DNA of 64,000 bases from Streptomyces litmocidini (GCF_014649755.1 NZ_BMTQ01000012.1:124001-188000); one strand, 5' to 3'. Shown: positions 30,219-39,848, counted from the first letter of the stretch. A program made the numbers and translations. Notes: generated from the sequence alone by a model not told the origin.

Positions 30219-31913
30219 ATGAGCCCCGCACAGACCCGCCCCCCGCGCCCCCGCGCGCGCCGTCGGCGGTTCGGGTGGCCGCGGCGGGTGTTCTCGCAGG
30301 TCCTGCTGATGCAGCTGGCCATCGCGGCCGGCGTGACCGTCCTCGCCACCGGCCTCTTCCTCGCTCCGCTGAGCGCCCAGCTCGACGACCAGGCCATGCG
30401 GCGGGCCCTGGCCATCGCCGGGACCACCGCGTCGCCCCGGCTCGCCGCGGACCTCACCGGCGGCCCGCCGTCCGCGCGGGGCCCGGTCCAGACCGAGGCG
30501 GAGCGGATCAGGACCTCCGCGGGCGCCGAGTACGTCGTGGTCATGGACACCCACGGGGTGCGCTGGTCGCACCCCGACCCCGCCGAGATCGGCAGGGTCG
30601 TCTCCACGGACCCGAGCAGCGCCCTCGCCGGTCACGAGGTGATGGAGATCGACAGCGGCACCCTGGGCCGCTCGGCACGCGGCAAGGTGCCGCTGCGGGA
30701 CGCCGACGGGCGGATCGTCGGCGCGGTCTCCGTCGGCATCGAGTACGACAGCGTCCGCGACCGGCTCCTCGCCGCCATCCCCGGCCTCCTCGCCTACGCG
30801 GGCGGCGCGCTCGCGGCCGGGGCGCTCGCCGCCTACCTGATCTCCCGGCGGCTCCAGCGGCAGACCCACGACCTGGCCTTCTCCGACATCTCCGCCCTGC
30901 TCGCCGAACGCGAGGCCATGCTGCACGGCATCCGCGAGGGCGTCGTCGCCCTCGACCGGAACGGCTCCGTACGGCTCATGAACGACGAGGCGCAGCGTCT
31001 CCTCGGCCTCGGCCCCGAGGCGGCGGGCCGGCCGCTCGACGAGGTCCTCGGCGCCGGCCGGACCGCCGACGTCCTCGCGGGCCGGGTCACCGGCGAGGAC
31101 CTGCTCACCGTCCGGGGGCACCGGGTGCTGATCGCCAACCGGATGCCCACGGACGACGGCGGCGCGGTGGCGACCCTCCGCGACCGCACCGAGCTGGAAC
31201 GCCTCGGCCGCGAGCTCGACTCCACCCGGGGTCTGATCGACGCGCTCCGCGCCCAGGACCACGAACACGCCAACCGGCTGCACACCCTCCTCGGTCTCCT
31301 GGAACTGGAGATGCACGAGGAGGCGGTGGAGTTCGTCACGGAGGTCGTCGGCGTGCACCGCGCCACCGCCGAGCAGGTCACGGAAAAGGTCCACGACCCG
31401 CTCCTCGCCGCGCTCCTGGTCGGGAAGGCGACCGTCGCCGCCGAGCGGGGCGTCGCGCTGCGGCTCGCGCCCGACTCCCTGCTGCCGGACCGGCTCGTCG
31501 ACCCGCGCGAACTGGTCACCGTCGTCGGCAACCTGGTCGACAACGCCCTGGACGCCGTCGCCGGCACCCCCGGCGCCCGCATCGAGGTCTCCTTCCGCGC
31601 CGAGGGCCGTACGGTGGTGCTGAGGGTCTCGGACAGCGGCCCTGGCGTCCCGGAGGACCGCCGCGAGCTGATCTTCACCGAAGGCTGGACGACGAAGGCG
31701 CTGCCGTCCCACGGCAGGCGCGGGCTCGGCCTCGCGCTGGTGCGCCGCCTCGCCGAGCGCCGGGGCGGCACCGCCGGGGTGGCCGGCGGCGCCGGGGGCG
31801 GCGCCGTGTTCACGGTCGTCCTCCCGGACGCCCTGACCGAACCGGAGTCCGCGGCCCGGGAGCCCTCCGCCCCGGCGTCCTCCGTTACGACGTCCTCCGA
31901 GGAGGCGCGATGA
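30219..31913 (+). CDS. Sensor histidine kinase, CitA/DcuS family
   Basis: 564 residues. A basic N-terminus, one helix (about 28-50), an extracytoplasmic PDC/CitA-type sensor domain (about 60-180), a second helix (about 188-210), a PAS domain (about 225-330), and a kinase core whose H-box reads DHEHANRLHTLLGLLEL. N-box LVDNALDAV and G-boxes follow, with a Ser/Pro/Ala tail. This family senses di- or tricarboxylates outside the cell. The stop overlaps the response regulator start by ATGA. Confidence 0.93.
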   Translation: MSPAQTRPPRPRARRRRFGWPRRVFSQVLLMQLAIAAGVTVLATGLFLAPLSAQLDDQAMRRALAIAGTTASPRLAADLTGGPPSARGPVQTEAERIRTSAGAEYVVVMDTHGVRWSHPDPAEIGRVVSTDPSSALAGHEVMEIDSGTLGRSARGKVPLRDADGRIVGAVSVGIEYDSVRDRLLAAIPGLLAYAGGALAAGALAAYLISRRLQRQTHDLAFSDISALLAEREAMLHGIREGVVALDRNGSVRLMNDEAQRLLGLGPEAAGRPLDEVLGAGRTADVLAGRVTGEDLLTVRGHRVLIANRMPTDDGGAVATLRDRTELERLGRELDSTRGLIDALRAQDHEHANRLHTLLGLLELEMHEEAVEFVTEVVGVHRATAEQVTEKVHDPLLAALLVGKATVAAERGVALRLAPDSLLPDRLVDPRELVTVVGNLVDNALDAVAGTPGARIEVSFRAEGRTVVLRVSDSGPGVPEDRRELIFTEGWTTKALPSHGRRGLGLALVRRLAERRGGTAGVAGGAGGGAVFTVVLPDALTEPESAAREPSAPASSVTTSSEEAR

Positions 31914-32599
31914 TCGACGTGCTCGTGGTGGACGACGACGTGCTGGTCGCGCGGATCAACGCCGCCTACGTCGCCAAGGTGCCCGGCTTCCGGGTCGTCG
32001 CCGTCGCCCACTCGACCGCCGAGGCTCTCGCCGCCCTGGACGGACAGCCGGTCGACCTGATCCTCCTGGACCACTACCTGCCCGACGAGAACGGGCTCGC
32101 GGCGGTACGGGAGCTCCGCGCACGCGGCCACCAGTGTGACGTGATCATGGTGACGGCGGCCCGTGACGTGGCCACCGTCCAGTCGGCGATGCGGCACGGG
32201 GCGCTGCAGTACCTGGTCAAGCCGTTCAACTTCGCCGGGCTCCGCGCCAAGCTGGAGGCGTACGCGACGCTCCACCGCACCCTGGAGACCGGCGGCGAGG
32301 CGGAGCAGGCCGAGGTGGACCGGATCTTCGGGGTCCTGGCGGCGGGCGCCGTCGCCCCCGACCTGCCCAAGGGCCACTCCCCCACCACGGCCGAGGCGGT
32401 CCGGCAGGTGCTGCTCGCCGCCGACGGCCCGCTGTCCACACAGGAGATCGCCGAGCGGGCCGGCGTCAGCCGCCAGACCGCCCAGCGCTACCTCAAGCTC
32501 CTGGAACGCACCGGCCGGGTCCGCCTCTCCCTCCGGTACGGCGAGACGGGCCGCCCCGAGCACCGGTACGCCTGGGCGAGCTCACCGTCCACCGGCTGA
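31910..32599 (+). CDS. Response regulator, CitB/DctR family
   Basis: 229 residues. Receiver domain with the acidic pair VVDDD, phosphoacceptor Asp in LILLDHYLP (about 54) and Lys in YLVKPF; C-terminal winged helix (LSTQEIAERAGVSRQTAQRYLKLLERTGRV, about 178-207). It is the partner of the upstream kinase. The convergent symporter gene only 17 bp away is an attractive target. Confidence 0.93.
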   Translation: MIDVLVVDDDVLVARINAAYVAKVPGFRVVAVAHSTAEALAALDGQPVDLILLDHYLPDENGLAAVRELRARGHQCDVIMVTAARDVATVQSAMRHGALQYLVKPFNFAGLRAKLEAYATLHRTLETGGEAEQAEVDRIFGVLAAGAVAPDLPKGHSPTTAEAVRQVLLAADGPLSTQEIAERAGVSRQTAQRYLKLLERTGRVRLSLRYGETGRPEHRYAWASSPSTG

Positions 32600-32616
32600 C
32601 GCCCGCCCCGGGAAGG

Positions 32617-34209
32617 TCAGACGGCACCCGCGCCCGTCAGGGAGCGGACCTCGGTCTCCGCGTGCCGGGCCTCGTCGGGCGGCTCGTGGGAGGTGACCGT
32701 ACCGATCCATCCGGCCAGGAAACCGAGCGGGATGGAGACCGCTCCCGGGTTCTGCAGCGGGAAGAGGTGGAAGTCGACCCCCGGGAAGAGCGATTCGGGG
32801 CTCCCGGAGACCACCGGGGAGACCAGGACGAGCAGCACCGCGGGAATCAGGCCGCCGTACACCGACCAGACCGCGCCCCGGGTGGTGAACTTCCGCCAGA
32901 ACAGCGAGTAGAGCAGCACCGGCAGATTGGCGGAGGCCGCGACCGCGAAGGCCAGGCCTACGAGGAAGGCCACGTTGAGGTCGCGGGCGAGCAGTCCCAG
33001 GCCGATGGCGACCGCCCCGATCCCCGCGGCGGCGACCCTGGCCACGGCCACCTCGCTGTACTGCTTCGCGCGCCGACGGCTCAGCGAGGCGTACAGGTCG
33101 TGGGCGACGGAGGCCGAGGAGGCCAGCGTGATCCCCGCGACGACGGCGAGGATGGTCGCGAAGGCGACGGCGGCGACGACCGCGAAGAGCACGATGCCGC
33201 CGGTGGAGCCCTCCCCGCCGCCCAGGTCGAGGGCGAGCAGCGGCACGGCGGTGTTCCCGGAGGCGTTGGACGCACGGACCTCATCGGGGCCGATCAGCGC
33301 GGCCGCCCCGAAGCCGAGCACGATGGTCATCAGGTAGAAGCCGCCGATGAGCCCGATGGACCAGATGACGGAGCGACGGGCGGCACGGGCGGTCGGCACG
33401 GTGTAGAAGCGCGACAGGATGTGCGGCAGCCCCGCCGTGCCCAGGACGAGGGCGAGCCCGAGGCTGATGAAGTCGAGGCGGGCCGTCCAGTCCCCGCCGT
33501 AGCGCAGCCCGGGCGCGAGGAAGCCCGGGCCGTGCCCACTGCGCTCGGCCGCGGTGGAGAGCAGGCTGTTCACGTCGCCGTGGAACCGGAGCAGGACGAG
33601 GACGGTGAGCGCGATCGTGCCCGCCATGAGCAGGACCGCCTTGACGATCTGGATCCACGTGGTGGCCCGCATGCCGCCGAGCGTCACGTAGATCACCATC
33701 AGCGCGCCCACGCCGATCACCGTCCACGAGCGCGCCGCCTCGCTGGATCCGCCGAGCAGCAGCGCCACCAGGCTTCCCGCGCCCACCATCTGGGCCACGA
33801 GGTACAGCACGGAGACGGCCACCGAGGACGTTCCGGCGGCGATCCTCACCGGCCGCTCCGCCATCCGCGCGGCGACGACGTCGGCCAGCGTGAACCGCCC
33901 GCAGTTGCGCACCAGTTCGGCGACCAGCAGGAGCACGATCAACCAGGCGACGAGGAAGCCGACGGAGTACAGCATGCCGTCGTAGCCGTAGAGCGCGATC
34001 AGCCCGGAGATGCCCAGGAACGAGGCGGCGGACATGTAGTCCCCGGCGATGGCGAACCCGTTCTCCAGAGGGGAGAACAGTCGCCCTCCGGCGTAGAACT
34101 CCTCCGCCGAACCGTGCCGGTGGCGGCTCACCCAGGTGGTGATCCCCAGGGTCACGGCGACGAACACGCTGAACAGCACGAGCGCCAGAGTCTGATGGCT
34201 TCCGGTCAC
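32617..34209 (-). CDS. Sodium:solute symporter, acetate permease (ActP) type
   Basis: 530 residues with about 13 membrane helices. Family signatures include GDYMSAASFLGISGLIALYGYDG near residue 57-78 and GLPHILSRFYTVP near 265. The DUF485 partner immediately upstream is the usual companion of ActP permeases. Likely imports acetate or another short monocarboxylate with sodium. GTG start overlapping the DUF485 stop by GTGA. Confidence 0.92.
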   Translation of the reverse strand: MTGSHQTLALVLFSVFVAVTLGITTWVSRHRHGSAEEFYAGGRLFSPLENGFAIAGDYMSAASFLGISGLIALYGYDGMLYSVGFLVAWLIVLLLVAELVRNCGRFTLADVVAARMAERPVRIAAGTSSVAVSVLYLVAQMVGAGSLVALLLGGSSEAARSWTVIGVGALMVIYVTLGGMRATTWIQIVKAVLLMAGTIALTVLVLLRFHGDVNSLLSTAAERSGHGPGFLAPGLRYGGDWTARLDFISLGLALVLGTAGLPHILSRFYTVPTARAARRSVIWSIGLIGGFYLMTIVLGFGAAALIGPDEVRASNASGNTAVPLLALDLGGGEGSTGGIVLFAVVAAVAFATILAVVAGITLASSASVAHDLYASLSRRRAKQYSEVAVARVAAAGIGAVAIGLGLLARDLNVAFLVGLAFAVAASANLPVLLYSLFWRKFTTRGAVWSVYGGLIPAVLLVLVSPVVSGSPESLFPGVDFHLFPLQNPGAVSIPLGFLAGWIGTVTSHEPPDEARHAETEVRSLTGAGAV

Positions 34210-34691
34210 GACCGCACCGCCCCTCGGGTCATCTCCTGTGTGTCCCAGCGCAGTTCCAGCGCGGCCCGGTCCCTGCGCAGCCGCGCGTGGCGCGCGTACG
34301 CCCAGGTCAGCAGGAAGGTGGTGAGGAACTGCCCGAGCCCCGCGACCATCGCCACGTTGACCGCTCCGGCCACCGGCCGCGCCATCAGACCGGGTGCGAC
34401 GGTCGCCGCCACCACATAGGCGAGGTACCACAGGAGGAACGCCAGGGTGGCGGGGAAGGCGAACCGTCGGTAGCGACCTCGTACTTCCTGGAAGGCGGGG
34501 CTCCGCTGGACTTCCAGATAGATCTCCGCCGCGCTGTGGACCCGCTGCCGCGGCACCGCGTCGGGGCGACCGTCGCCGGGCACCCCTGTCGCCGCTTCCC
34601 CGCCCCAACCGGAAGCCGTCGCGTCGTACCAGGGGTCGTCGACCGCCATCGCCGCAGCGTCTCGCCCCTCTTGCCTGTCCACCTGCTCCAC
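34206..34691 (-). CDS. DUF485 membrane protein, companion of the ActP-type symporter
   Basis: 161 residues. A hydrophilic N-terminal 75 residues, then EVQRSPAFQEVRGRYRRFAFPATLAFLLWYL and two membrane helices (about 80-100 and 115-135), the DUF485 (YjcH) pattern. The N-terminal extension is longer than in enterobacterial YjcH (about 100 residues in total). Start GTG 34691 is supported by AAGGAG nine bases upstream; a TTG at 34736 has no ribosome site. Cotranscribed with the symporter. Confidence 0.85.
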   Translation of the reverse strand: MEQVDRQEGRDAAAMAVDDPWYDATASGWGGEAATGVPGDGRPDAVPRQRVHSAAEIYLEVQRSPAFQEVRGRYRRFAFPATLAFLLWYLAYVVAATVAPGLMARPVAGAVNVAMVAGLGQFLTTFLLTWAYARHARLRRDRAALELRWDTQEMTRGAVRS

Positions 34692-34789
34692 CGACCAACT
34701 CTCCTTGTCAGCGAACCGTTTCGGCCGCGTGCCCAAGGATGGACAGAGCGGGAACTTCCCGGACTCTTCTCCCCCCTCTCTTCACCCCA

Positions 34790-35653
34790 TCAGGTGACTC
34801 TTCTCCCGGGCTCCCTGACCAGACCGTGCTGATATGCGTACCGCACGGCCTGGGCGCGGTCGCGCACCCCGGTCTTGGCGAAGAGGTTGTTGATGTGGGT
34901 CTTGACCGTGGCCGTGGAGATCCGCAGCCGCCCCGCGATCTCCGAGTTGGACAGCCCGTCCGCGACCAGCACGAGCACCTCCGTCTCCCGCTCGGTCAGA
35001 CCGTCGGCATACGGTCCGGACGCGCCTCCCGTCTCCGGCGCCGCCCCAGGCCCCCCGCCCGTCACCGACCGCACCCCGCCCCCGGCCCCACTCCGATCGG
35101 ACCGTCCGTCCTGACCTACCCGGTCACCCGGCCCCTTCCGATCGCCCCGGTCGTCGCGGCCCTCCCGATCGTCCCGGCGGTCCCGGCCGTCCAGGCCGTC
35201 CCGGTTCTCCCGGTCGATCAGCCGCTCGAGGAGCCGCCGCTGCACGGAGGGGGAGAGCCCGGCCCGGCCGTCGATCACATCCCGCACGGCCCGCTCGATC
35301 TCCTCCCCACCGGCGTCCTTGGTGAGGTAACCGCGTGCCCCTGCCCGTAGCGCCGGGAACAGCGAGTCGTCGTCGGCGTAGGTGGTCAGCACGACGACCT
35401 CCGTCCCGGGGTACCGGTCGCGAATCCGACGCGTGGCCTCGACACCGTCGCAGCGGGGCATCCGCAGATCCATCAGGACGACGTCGGGAGCGAGCTCGGC
35501 CGTGAGCGCGACGGCCTCCTCTCCGTCCCGGGCCGACCCGATGACCTCGATCCCCGGAAGCAGGCCCAGCAGCATCACGATTCCCTCCCGCACGACGGCC
35601 TGGTCGTCGGCGACGACGACCCGTGCGACCCGGTCGCCGTTCGCGGCGCTCAC
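34790..35653 (-). CDS. NarL/LuxR-type response regulator with a long charged linker
   Basis: 287 residues, against about 215-225 usual. Receiver domain 10-125 (phosphoacceptor Asp62 in LMDLRMP, Lys in YLTKDA) and C-terminal LuxR helix-turn-helix 217-280 (LTERETEVLVLVADGLSNSEIAGRL). Between them residues 148-217 are a low-complexity linker of Arg-Asp-Gly repeats followed by Gly/Pro/Ala. The GTG start overlaps the kinase stop by GTGA. Its DNA target cannot be read from the sequence; the DUF485/symporter operon lies about 100 bp downstream on the same strand. Confidence 0.93.
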   Translation of the reverse strand: MSAANGDRVARVVVADDQAVVREGIVMLLGLLPGIEVIGSARDGEEAVALTAELAPDVVLMDLRMPRCDGVEATRRIRDRYPGTEVVVLTTYADDDSLFPALRAGARGYLTKDAGGEEIERAVRDVIDGRAGLSPSVQRRLLERLIDRENRDGLDGRDRRDDREGRDDRGDRKGPGDRVGQDGRSDRSGAGGGVRSVTGGGPGAAPETGGASGPYADGLTERETEVLVLVADGLSNSEIAGRLRISTATVKTHINNLFAKTGVRDRAQAVRYAYQHGLVREPGRRVT

Positions 35654-36924
35654 GCCGGCACCCGCAGCCGCACCGCGAACCCGGGCCCGTCAGGTCCCGC
35701 GTCCAGGCTGCCGCCGAGCAGTTCGGCCCGCTCCCTCATGCCGAGCAATCCGTATCCGGAACCGGAAGACCCGAGCTCCTCCACCCCTCGCGCACCGCCG
35801 ACCGCCCGAGGCGGTCCGGAGTCGCGTATCTCCAGGGAGATCTCGTCCCTCCCGTAGGCGAACCGGATCGTGGTCCGGGCACCCGGCGCGTGCTTGCGGA
35901 CATTGGTGAGGGCCTCCTGCGCGACCCGCCGCACCGCCTGCGAGGCCTCGGCGGGCAGGTCCCGGCGCTCGCCGGTGACGTCGACCTCGGCACGGTCCTC
36001 CCGTGCCAGCTCCCGCAGATAGTCCTCGACCGGTGCCATGTCCCCGCGCAGGGCCGAGAGTGCGTGACGGGTCTCGGCGAGTCCCTCTCTGGCCATGGAA
36101 CGGGCCGAGGTCACGAGCTTGAGGATCTCCGAGCGGTGCGCTCCGGCCTCAATCTGGAGTCGTGCGACCTCCAGGTGCACCATCTGGGCGGAGAGGCTGT
36201 GCGCGAGCACGTCGTGTATCTCCCGGGCGATCCTGGCCCGCTCGGCGAGCGCCACCGAGGCGGCCTCCGCCTCCCGGGCGAGCCTTTCCTGGGCGAGCAG
36301 TTGGAATCCGGCACCCCGCGCCTCGGCGTCCAGCCGGAGCGAGTAGCCGGCGAGCAGCACGGCCGCCGTGGTGAGGCCGGCCCCGATGATCCCCGTCTCG
36401 TCGGCCTCCACGAACCCGGCCACGAGGACCACCACGGTGGCCAGGCCCGCGGGCAGCGGCAGCCTCTCCATCGCCATGACCGAGATGACGATCCAGATCA
36501 CCGTCGCAGGTGTCGGGGCGCCCGCCGCATAGGCCCCGAGACCGCAGAGCGCGATCACCGCGAGCAGTCCCAGTGAGGCCGCCAGTCGATGGTCGAGGGT
36601 CGTGTGGTGGTACCGCAGCGCGGCGACCGCACACAGCCCGAACCCCAGCGGAGGCAAGGGCGCGTACCAGCCGTCGAACGCGCCCGAGGTGTAACAGCCG
36701 GTCACCACCAGGATGCTCAGTACCGCGATCATGGTGTGGTCGAGAACGATCCGGCCTCGGGGCACCCCGACCCGGGTGAGGGCCTCCCGTGAGGGCCAGG
36801 AGCGCCAGGAAGCGACGCGCGCCCGCCCGCTGCCGGTCCGCTCCCGCTCGCCCCTGCTCGTACTCGCACTCGCGCGTGCACCCGTACCCGTGCTCGCGAG
36901 TCCCGGATCGCGCTTCTCGCCCAT
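35650..36924 (-). CDS. Sensor histidine kinase, NarL-system (HisKA_3) type
   Basis: 424 residues. A basic N-terminus (about 1-60), five or six membrane helices (about 62-200) with almost no extracytoplasmic sequence, then the HisKA_3 box AERARIAREIHDVLAHSLS (phospho-His in REIHD), N-box QEALTNVRKHAP and G-box GYGLLGMRERAELLGG. It probably senses a membrane or intramembrane cue. ATG start behind GGAGGGGG. Partner of the regulator that follows. Confidence 0.93.
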   Translation of the reverse strand: MGEKRDPGLASTGTGARASASTSRGERERTGSGRARVASWRSWPSREALTRVGVPRGRIVLDHTMIAVLSILVVTGCYTSGAFDGWYAPLPPLGFGLCAVAALRYHHTTLDHRLAASLGLLAVIALCGLGAYAAGAPTPATVIWIVISVMAMERLPLPAGLATVVVLVAGFVEADETGIIGAGLTTAAVLLAGYSLRLDAEARGAGFQLLAQERLAREAEAASVALAERARIAREIHDVLAHSLSAQMVHLEVARLQIEAGAHRSEILKLVTSARSMAREGLAETRHALSALRGDMAPVEDYLRELAREDRAEVDVTGERRDLPAEASQAVRRVAQEALTNVRKHAPGARTTIRFAYGRDEISLEIRDSGPPRAVGGARGVEELGSSGSGYGLLGMRERAELLGGSLDAGPDGPGFAVRLRVPA

Positions 36925-36978
36925 GTTCGTCCCCCTCCGACACTTCGATGCTACGGAGAGTAGGCGTCGATGTGATCG

Positions 36979-37013
36979 ACCCGTGGGTGGAGCATGTGGC
37001 TCCACCCACGGGT
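36979..37013 (-). terminator. Strong hairpin terminator of parE
   Basis: Perfect 15-bp stem (ACCCGTGGGTGGAGC and its inverse) with a 5-nt loop, 9 bp past the parE stop and 55 bp before the start of the kinase gene. It separates the two minus-strand units. Confidence 0.9.
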
Positions 37014-37021
37014 GGAGACGC

Positions 37022-39139
37022 TCAGGCGTCGATGCGCGAGCGGTCGAGCGTCGCCGCCGAGCCGGTGATGAACTCCTTGCGGGGTGCCACGTCGTTGCCC
37101 ATGAGGAGGTCGAAGACCTGCTCCGCCGCGTCCAGGTCACCGATGTTGATCCGGCGCAGGGTGCGGTGGCGCGGGTCCATCGTGGTCTCCGCGAGCTGGT
37201 CGGCGTCCATCTCGCCCAGACCCTTGTAGCGCTGGATGGCGTCCTTGTAGCGGACCCCCTTGCGCTGGAACTCCAGCAGGGTCTGTCGCAGCTCGTTGTC
37301 CGAGTACGTGTAGACGTACTTGTCCTGGCCCTTCTTGGGCTGGACGAGCTCGATCCGGTGCAGCGGCGGCACGGCGGCGAAGACCCGGCCCTGCTCGACC
37401 ATGGGCCGCATGTAGCGCTGGAAGAGCGTGAGCAGCAGGGTGCGGATGTGGGAACCGTCGACATCGGCGTCGGTCATCATGATGACCTTGCCGTACCGGG
37501 CGGCGTCGATGTCGAAGGTGCGGCCCGAGCCCGCTCCTATGACCTGGATGATCGCGCCGCACTCGGCGTTCTTCAGCATGTCCGAGACGGACGACTTCTG
37601 GACGTTGAGGATCTTTCCGCGGATCGGCAGCAGGGCCTGGAACTCGCTGTTCCGGGCGAGCTTGGCCGTGCCGAGGGCCGAGTCTCCCTCGACGATGAAG
37701 AGCTCGCTGCGCTCCACGTCGTCGCTGCGGCAGTCCGCGAGCTTGGCCGGCAGCGAGGAGGACTCGAGCGCGGTCTTCCTGCGCTGGGCCTCCTTGTGCT
37801 GCCGGGCCGCGATCCGGGTCCGCGCCGCGGCGACGGCCTTCTCGAGCACGGCACGGGCCTGTGCCTTGGCGTCCCGCTTGGTGGAGGTGAGGAAGGCCTT
37901 CAGCTCCTTGGCCACCACGTTCGCCACGATCCGGCGGGCGGCGGAGGTGCCGAGGACCTCCTTGGTCTGTCCTTCGAACTGCGGCTCGGCGAGGCGGACC
38001 GTCACGACGGCCGTGAGCCCCTCCAGGGCGTCGTCCTTGACGATGTCGTCCTCGGCGACGCGCAGCATCTTGGCCGAGCGCAGCACCTCGTTCACCGTCT
38101 TGGTGACGGCCTGCTCGAAGCCCGAGACGTGGGTGCCGCCCTTGGGGGTGGCGATGATGTTGACGAAGGACTTGACCGTGGCGTCGTAACCGGTGCCCCA
38201 GCGCAGGGCGACGTCGACGGCGAGTTCGCGGGTGACCTCGGTCGGGGTCATGTGACCGCGCTCGTCGAGGACCGGGACGGTCTCCTTGAAGGTGCCCTGC
38301 CCGGTGAGGCGCTGGATGTCGCAGACGGCCTTGTCCTGCGCGAGGTACTCGCAGAACTCGCTGATGCCTCCGTCGAAGCGGAAGGTCTCCTCGCTCTTGC
38401 CGACGCCGGCCAGGTCCCGCTCGTCGCGGACGACGATGGTGAGGCCCGGGACGAGGAAGGCGGTCTGCCGGGCGCGCTGATGGAGCGTCTCCAGGGAGAG
38501 CTTGGCGTCCTTGAGGAAGATCTGGCGGTCCGCCCAGTAGCGGATGCGCGTGCCGGTGCGGGTCTTGGGGACGCGCTTGCCCTTGACGAGGCCGTTGGCC
38601 GGGTCGAAGGGGCTGTCGGGGCCCGGCTCGGTGAAGATGCCGGGGACACCGCGGCGGAAGGAGATCGAGTGGGTCGCGCTGTTCCGGTCGACCTCGACGT
38701 CGAGGCGGGCCGACAGGGCGTTGACGACGGAGGCGCCGACGCCGTGCAGACCACCGGACGCCGCGTACGACCCGCCGCCGAACTTTCCGCCGGCGTGCAG
38801 CTTGGTCATGACGACCTCGACGCCGGAGAGACCGGTCTTCGGTTCGACGTCGACCGGGATGCCACGGCCGTTGTCCTGGACCTCGACGGAGCCGTCGTCG
38901 TGGAGGATGACCTCGATGTGGTCGCAGTAGCCACCGAGGGCCTCGTCGACCGAGTTGTCGATGATCTCCCAGATGCAGTGCATCAGGCCGCGGCTGTCGG
39001 TGGACCCGATGTACATGCCCGGGCGCTTGCGGACCGCTTCGAGCCCTTCGAGTACGAGCAGGTGCCGAGCGGTGTAGTTGGAACCGTCACGGTCTGCGGT
39101 CAGCAGCGCACTGGACGGCACGGACGTCTCGGCGGTCAC
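37022..39139 (-). CDS. parE: DNA topoisomerase IV subunit B
   Basis: 705 residues. GHKL ATPase domain (about 35-230: EIIDNSVDEALGG, DNGRGIPVD, GGLHGVGASVVNALS), transducer domain, and a TOPRIM domain (EGDSALGTAKLARNSEFQALLPIRGKILN; DADVDGSHIRTLLL). GTG start with GAGGAGCGAACC upstream. Partner of the subunit A at 26567-29023. The retained PIRGK/EGDSA motifs and the gene's position beside hrdB rather than dnaA support ParE over GyrB. Confidence 0.93.
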   Translation of the reverse strand: MTAETSVPSSALLTADRDGSNYTARHLLVLEGLEAVRKRPGMYIGSTDSRGLMHCIWEIIDNSVDEALGGYCDHIEVILHDDGSVEVQDNGRGIPVDVEPKTGLSGVEVVMTKLHAGGKFGGGSYAASGGLHGVGASVVNALSARLDVEVDRNSATHSISFRRGVPGIFTEPGPDSPFDPANGLVKGKRVPKTRTGTRIRYWADRQIFLKDAKLSLETLHQRARQTAFLVPGLTIVVRDERDLAGVGKSEETFRFDGGISEFCEYLAQDKAVCDIQRLTGQGTFKETVPVLDERGHMTPTEVTRELAVDVALRWGTGYDATVKSFVNIIATPKGGTHVSGFEQAVTKTVNEVLRSAKMLRVAEDDIVKDDALEGLTAVVTVRLAEPQFEGQTKEVLGTSAARRIVANVVAKELKAFLTSTKRDAKAQARAVLEKAVAAARTRIAARQHKEAQRRKTALESSSLPAKLADCRSDDVERSELFIVEGDSALGTAKLARNSEFQALLPIRGKILNVQKSSVSDMLKNAECGAIIQVIGAGSGRTFDIDAARYGKVIMMTDADVDGSHIRTLLLTLFQRYMRPMVEQGRVFAAVPPLHRIELVQPKKGQDKYVYTYSDNELRQTLLEFQRKGVRYKDAIQRYKGLGEMDADQLAETTMDPRHRTLRRINIGDLDAAEQVFDLLMGNDVAPRKEFITGSAATLDRSRIDA

Positions 39140-39572
39140 GCGGTTCGCTCCTCGCTGAATTTGAAATCTGGCCCGGTGGGGTAAGGCCCGGCGTCGGTCA
39201 CCGCTCAGAGGGTACCGATGCCTGGTAGAGCCGTTGTAACGCCACCCACCCCGATTCCTCATGCTAGTCCAGCCTCGCATGGATGTTCGATCCCTCGATG
39301 GGGTGACGTGAACATCACGTTCCCTTCCGGGCATGAACCATTTAGGCTCCGGGCACGTCCTCATGAACAACCGGCAACCCAGCCGGGAGGGCCGACCGAG
39401 ACAAGCAACGCGAAATCCGTAGAGCGACGCAATACGGCTCATTCGCCGCCAACCGGCAGCAGACAGCCACCTTGCGAAGAAGTTTCAAGGAAAAGGCACG
39501 AGCGGGAACGTTTCCGGCCTGGTTGGATGTTGACCCTGGTACGACAGCTCGTCGAGCTAGAGAAGAGGCGAC
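39140..39572. promoter_or_regulatory. Divergent intergenic region between parE and a zinc-ribbon gene
   Basis: 433 bp with no convincing gene. It contains a perfect inverted repeat ACGTGA-ACA-TCACGT (39306-39320), a plausible operator for a dimeric regulator. A GGAAC...GATGTTG element near 39508-39535 loosely resembles an ECF sigma promoter for the plus-strand gene, but spacing is one base off the SigR consensus. Confidence 0.4.
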
Positions 39573-39806
39573 GTGACTACTGTTCTGACCCCCGCGAGCC
39601 CCCTGACGGCCGCTGACCGTTGCGACCGCTGCGGCGCCCAGGCGTACCTGCGCGTCGTCCTGACCAGCGGAGGTGACTTGCTCTTCTGCGCCCACCACGG
39701 ACGTAAGTTCGAGCCGGAACTCAAGAAGATCGCCGTTGAGATACAGGATGAGACGGACCGGCTCACGGACGTGCCGGCCCGCACGATGGGCGAAGACCAC
39801 GCCTGA
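39573..39806 (+). CDS. Small zinc-ribbon protein (DUF7455 type)
   Basis: 77 residues. CDRCGAQA (17-24) and CAHHGRK (39-45) form a two-knuckle zinc site, followed by an amphipathic helix (FEPELKKIAVEIQDETDRL). Function unknown; conserved next to hrdB/parE in streptomycetes. GTG start behind AGAGG. A strong terminator follows. Confidence 0.88.
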   Translation: MTTVLTPASPLTAADRCDRCGAQAYLRVVLTSGGDLLFCAHHGRKFEPELKKIAVEIQDETDRLTDVPARTMGEDHA

Positions 39807-39848
39807 CGCCATCCACGACGAGCCCAGGGCCGGTCGCTGACCGGACGG

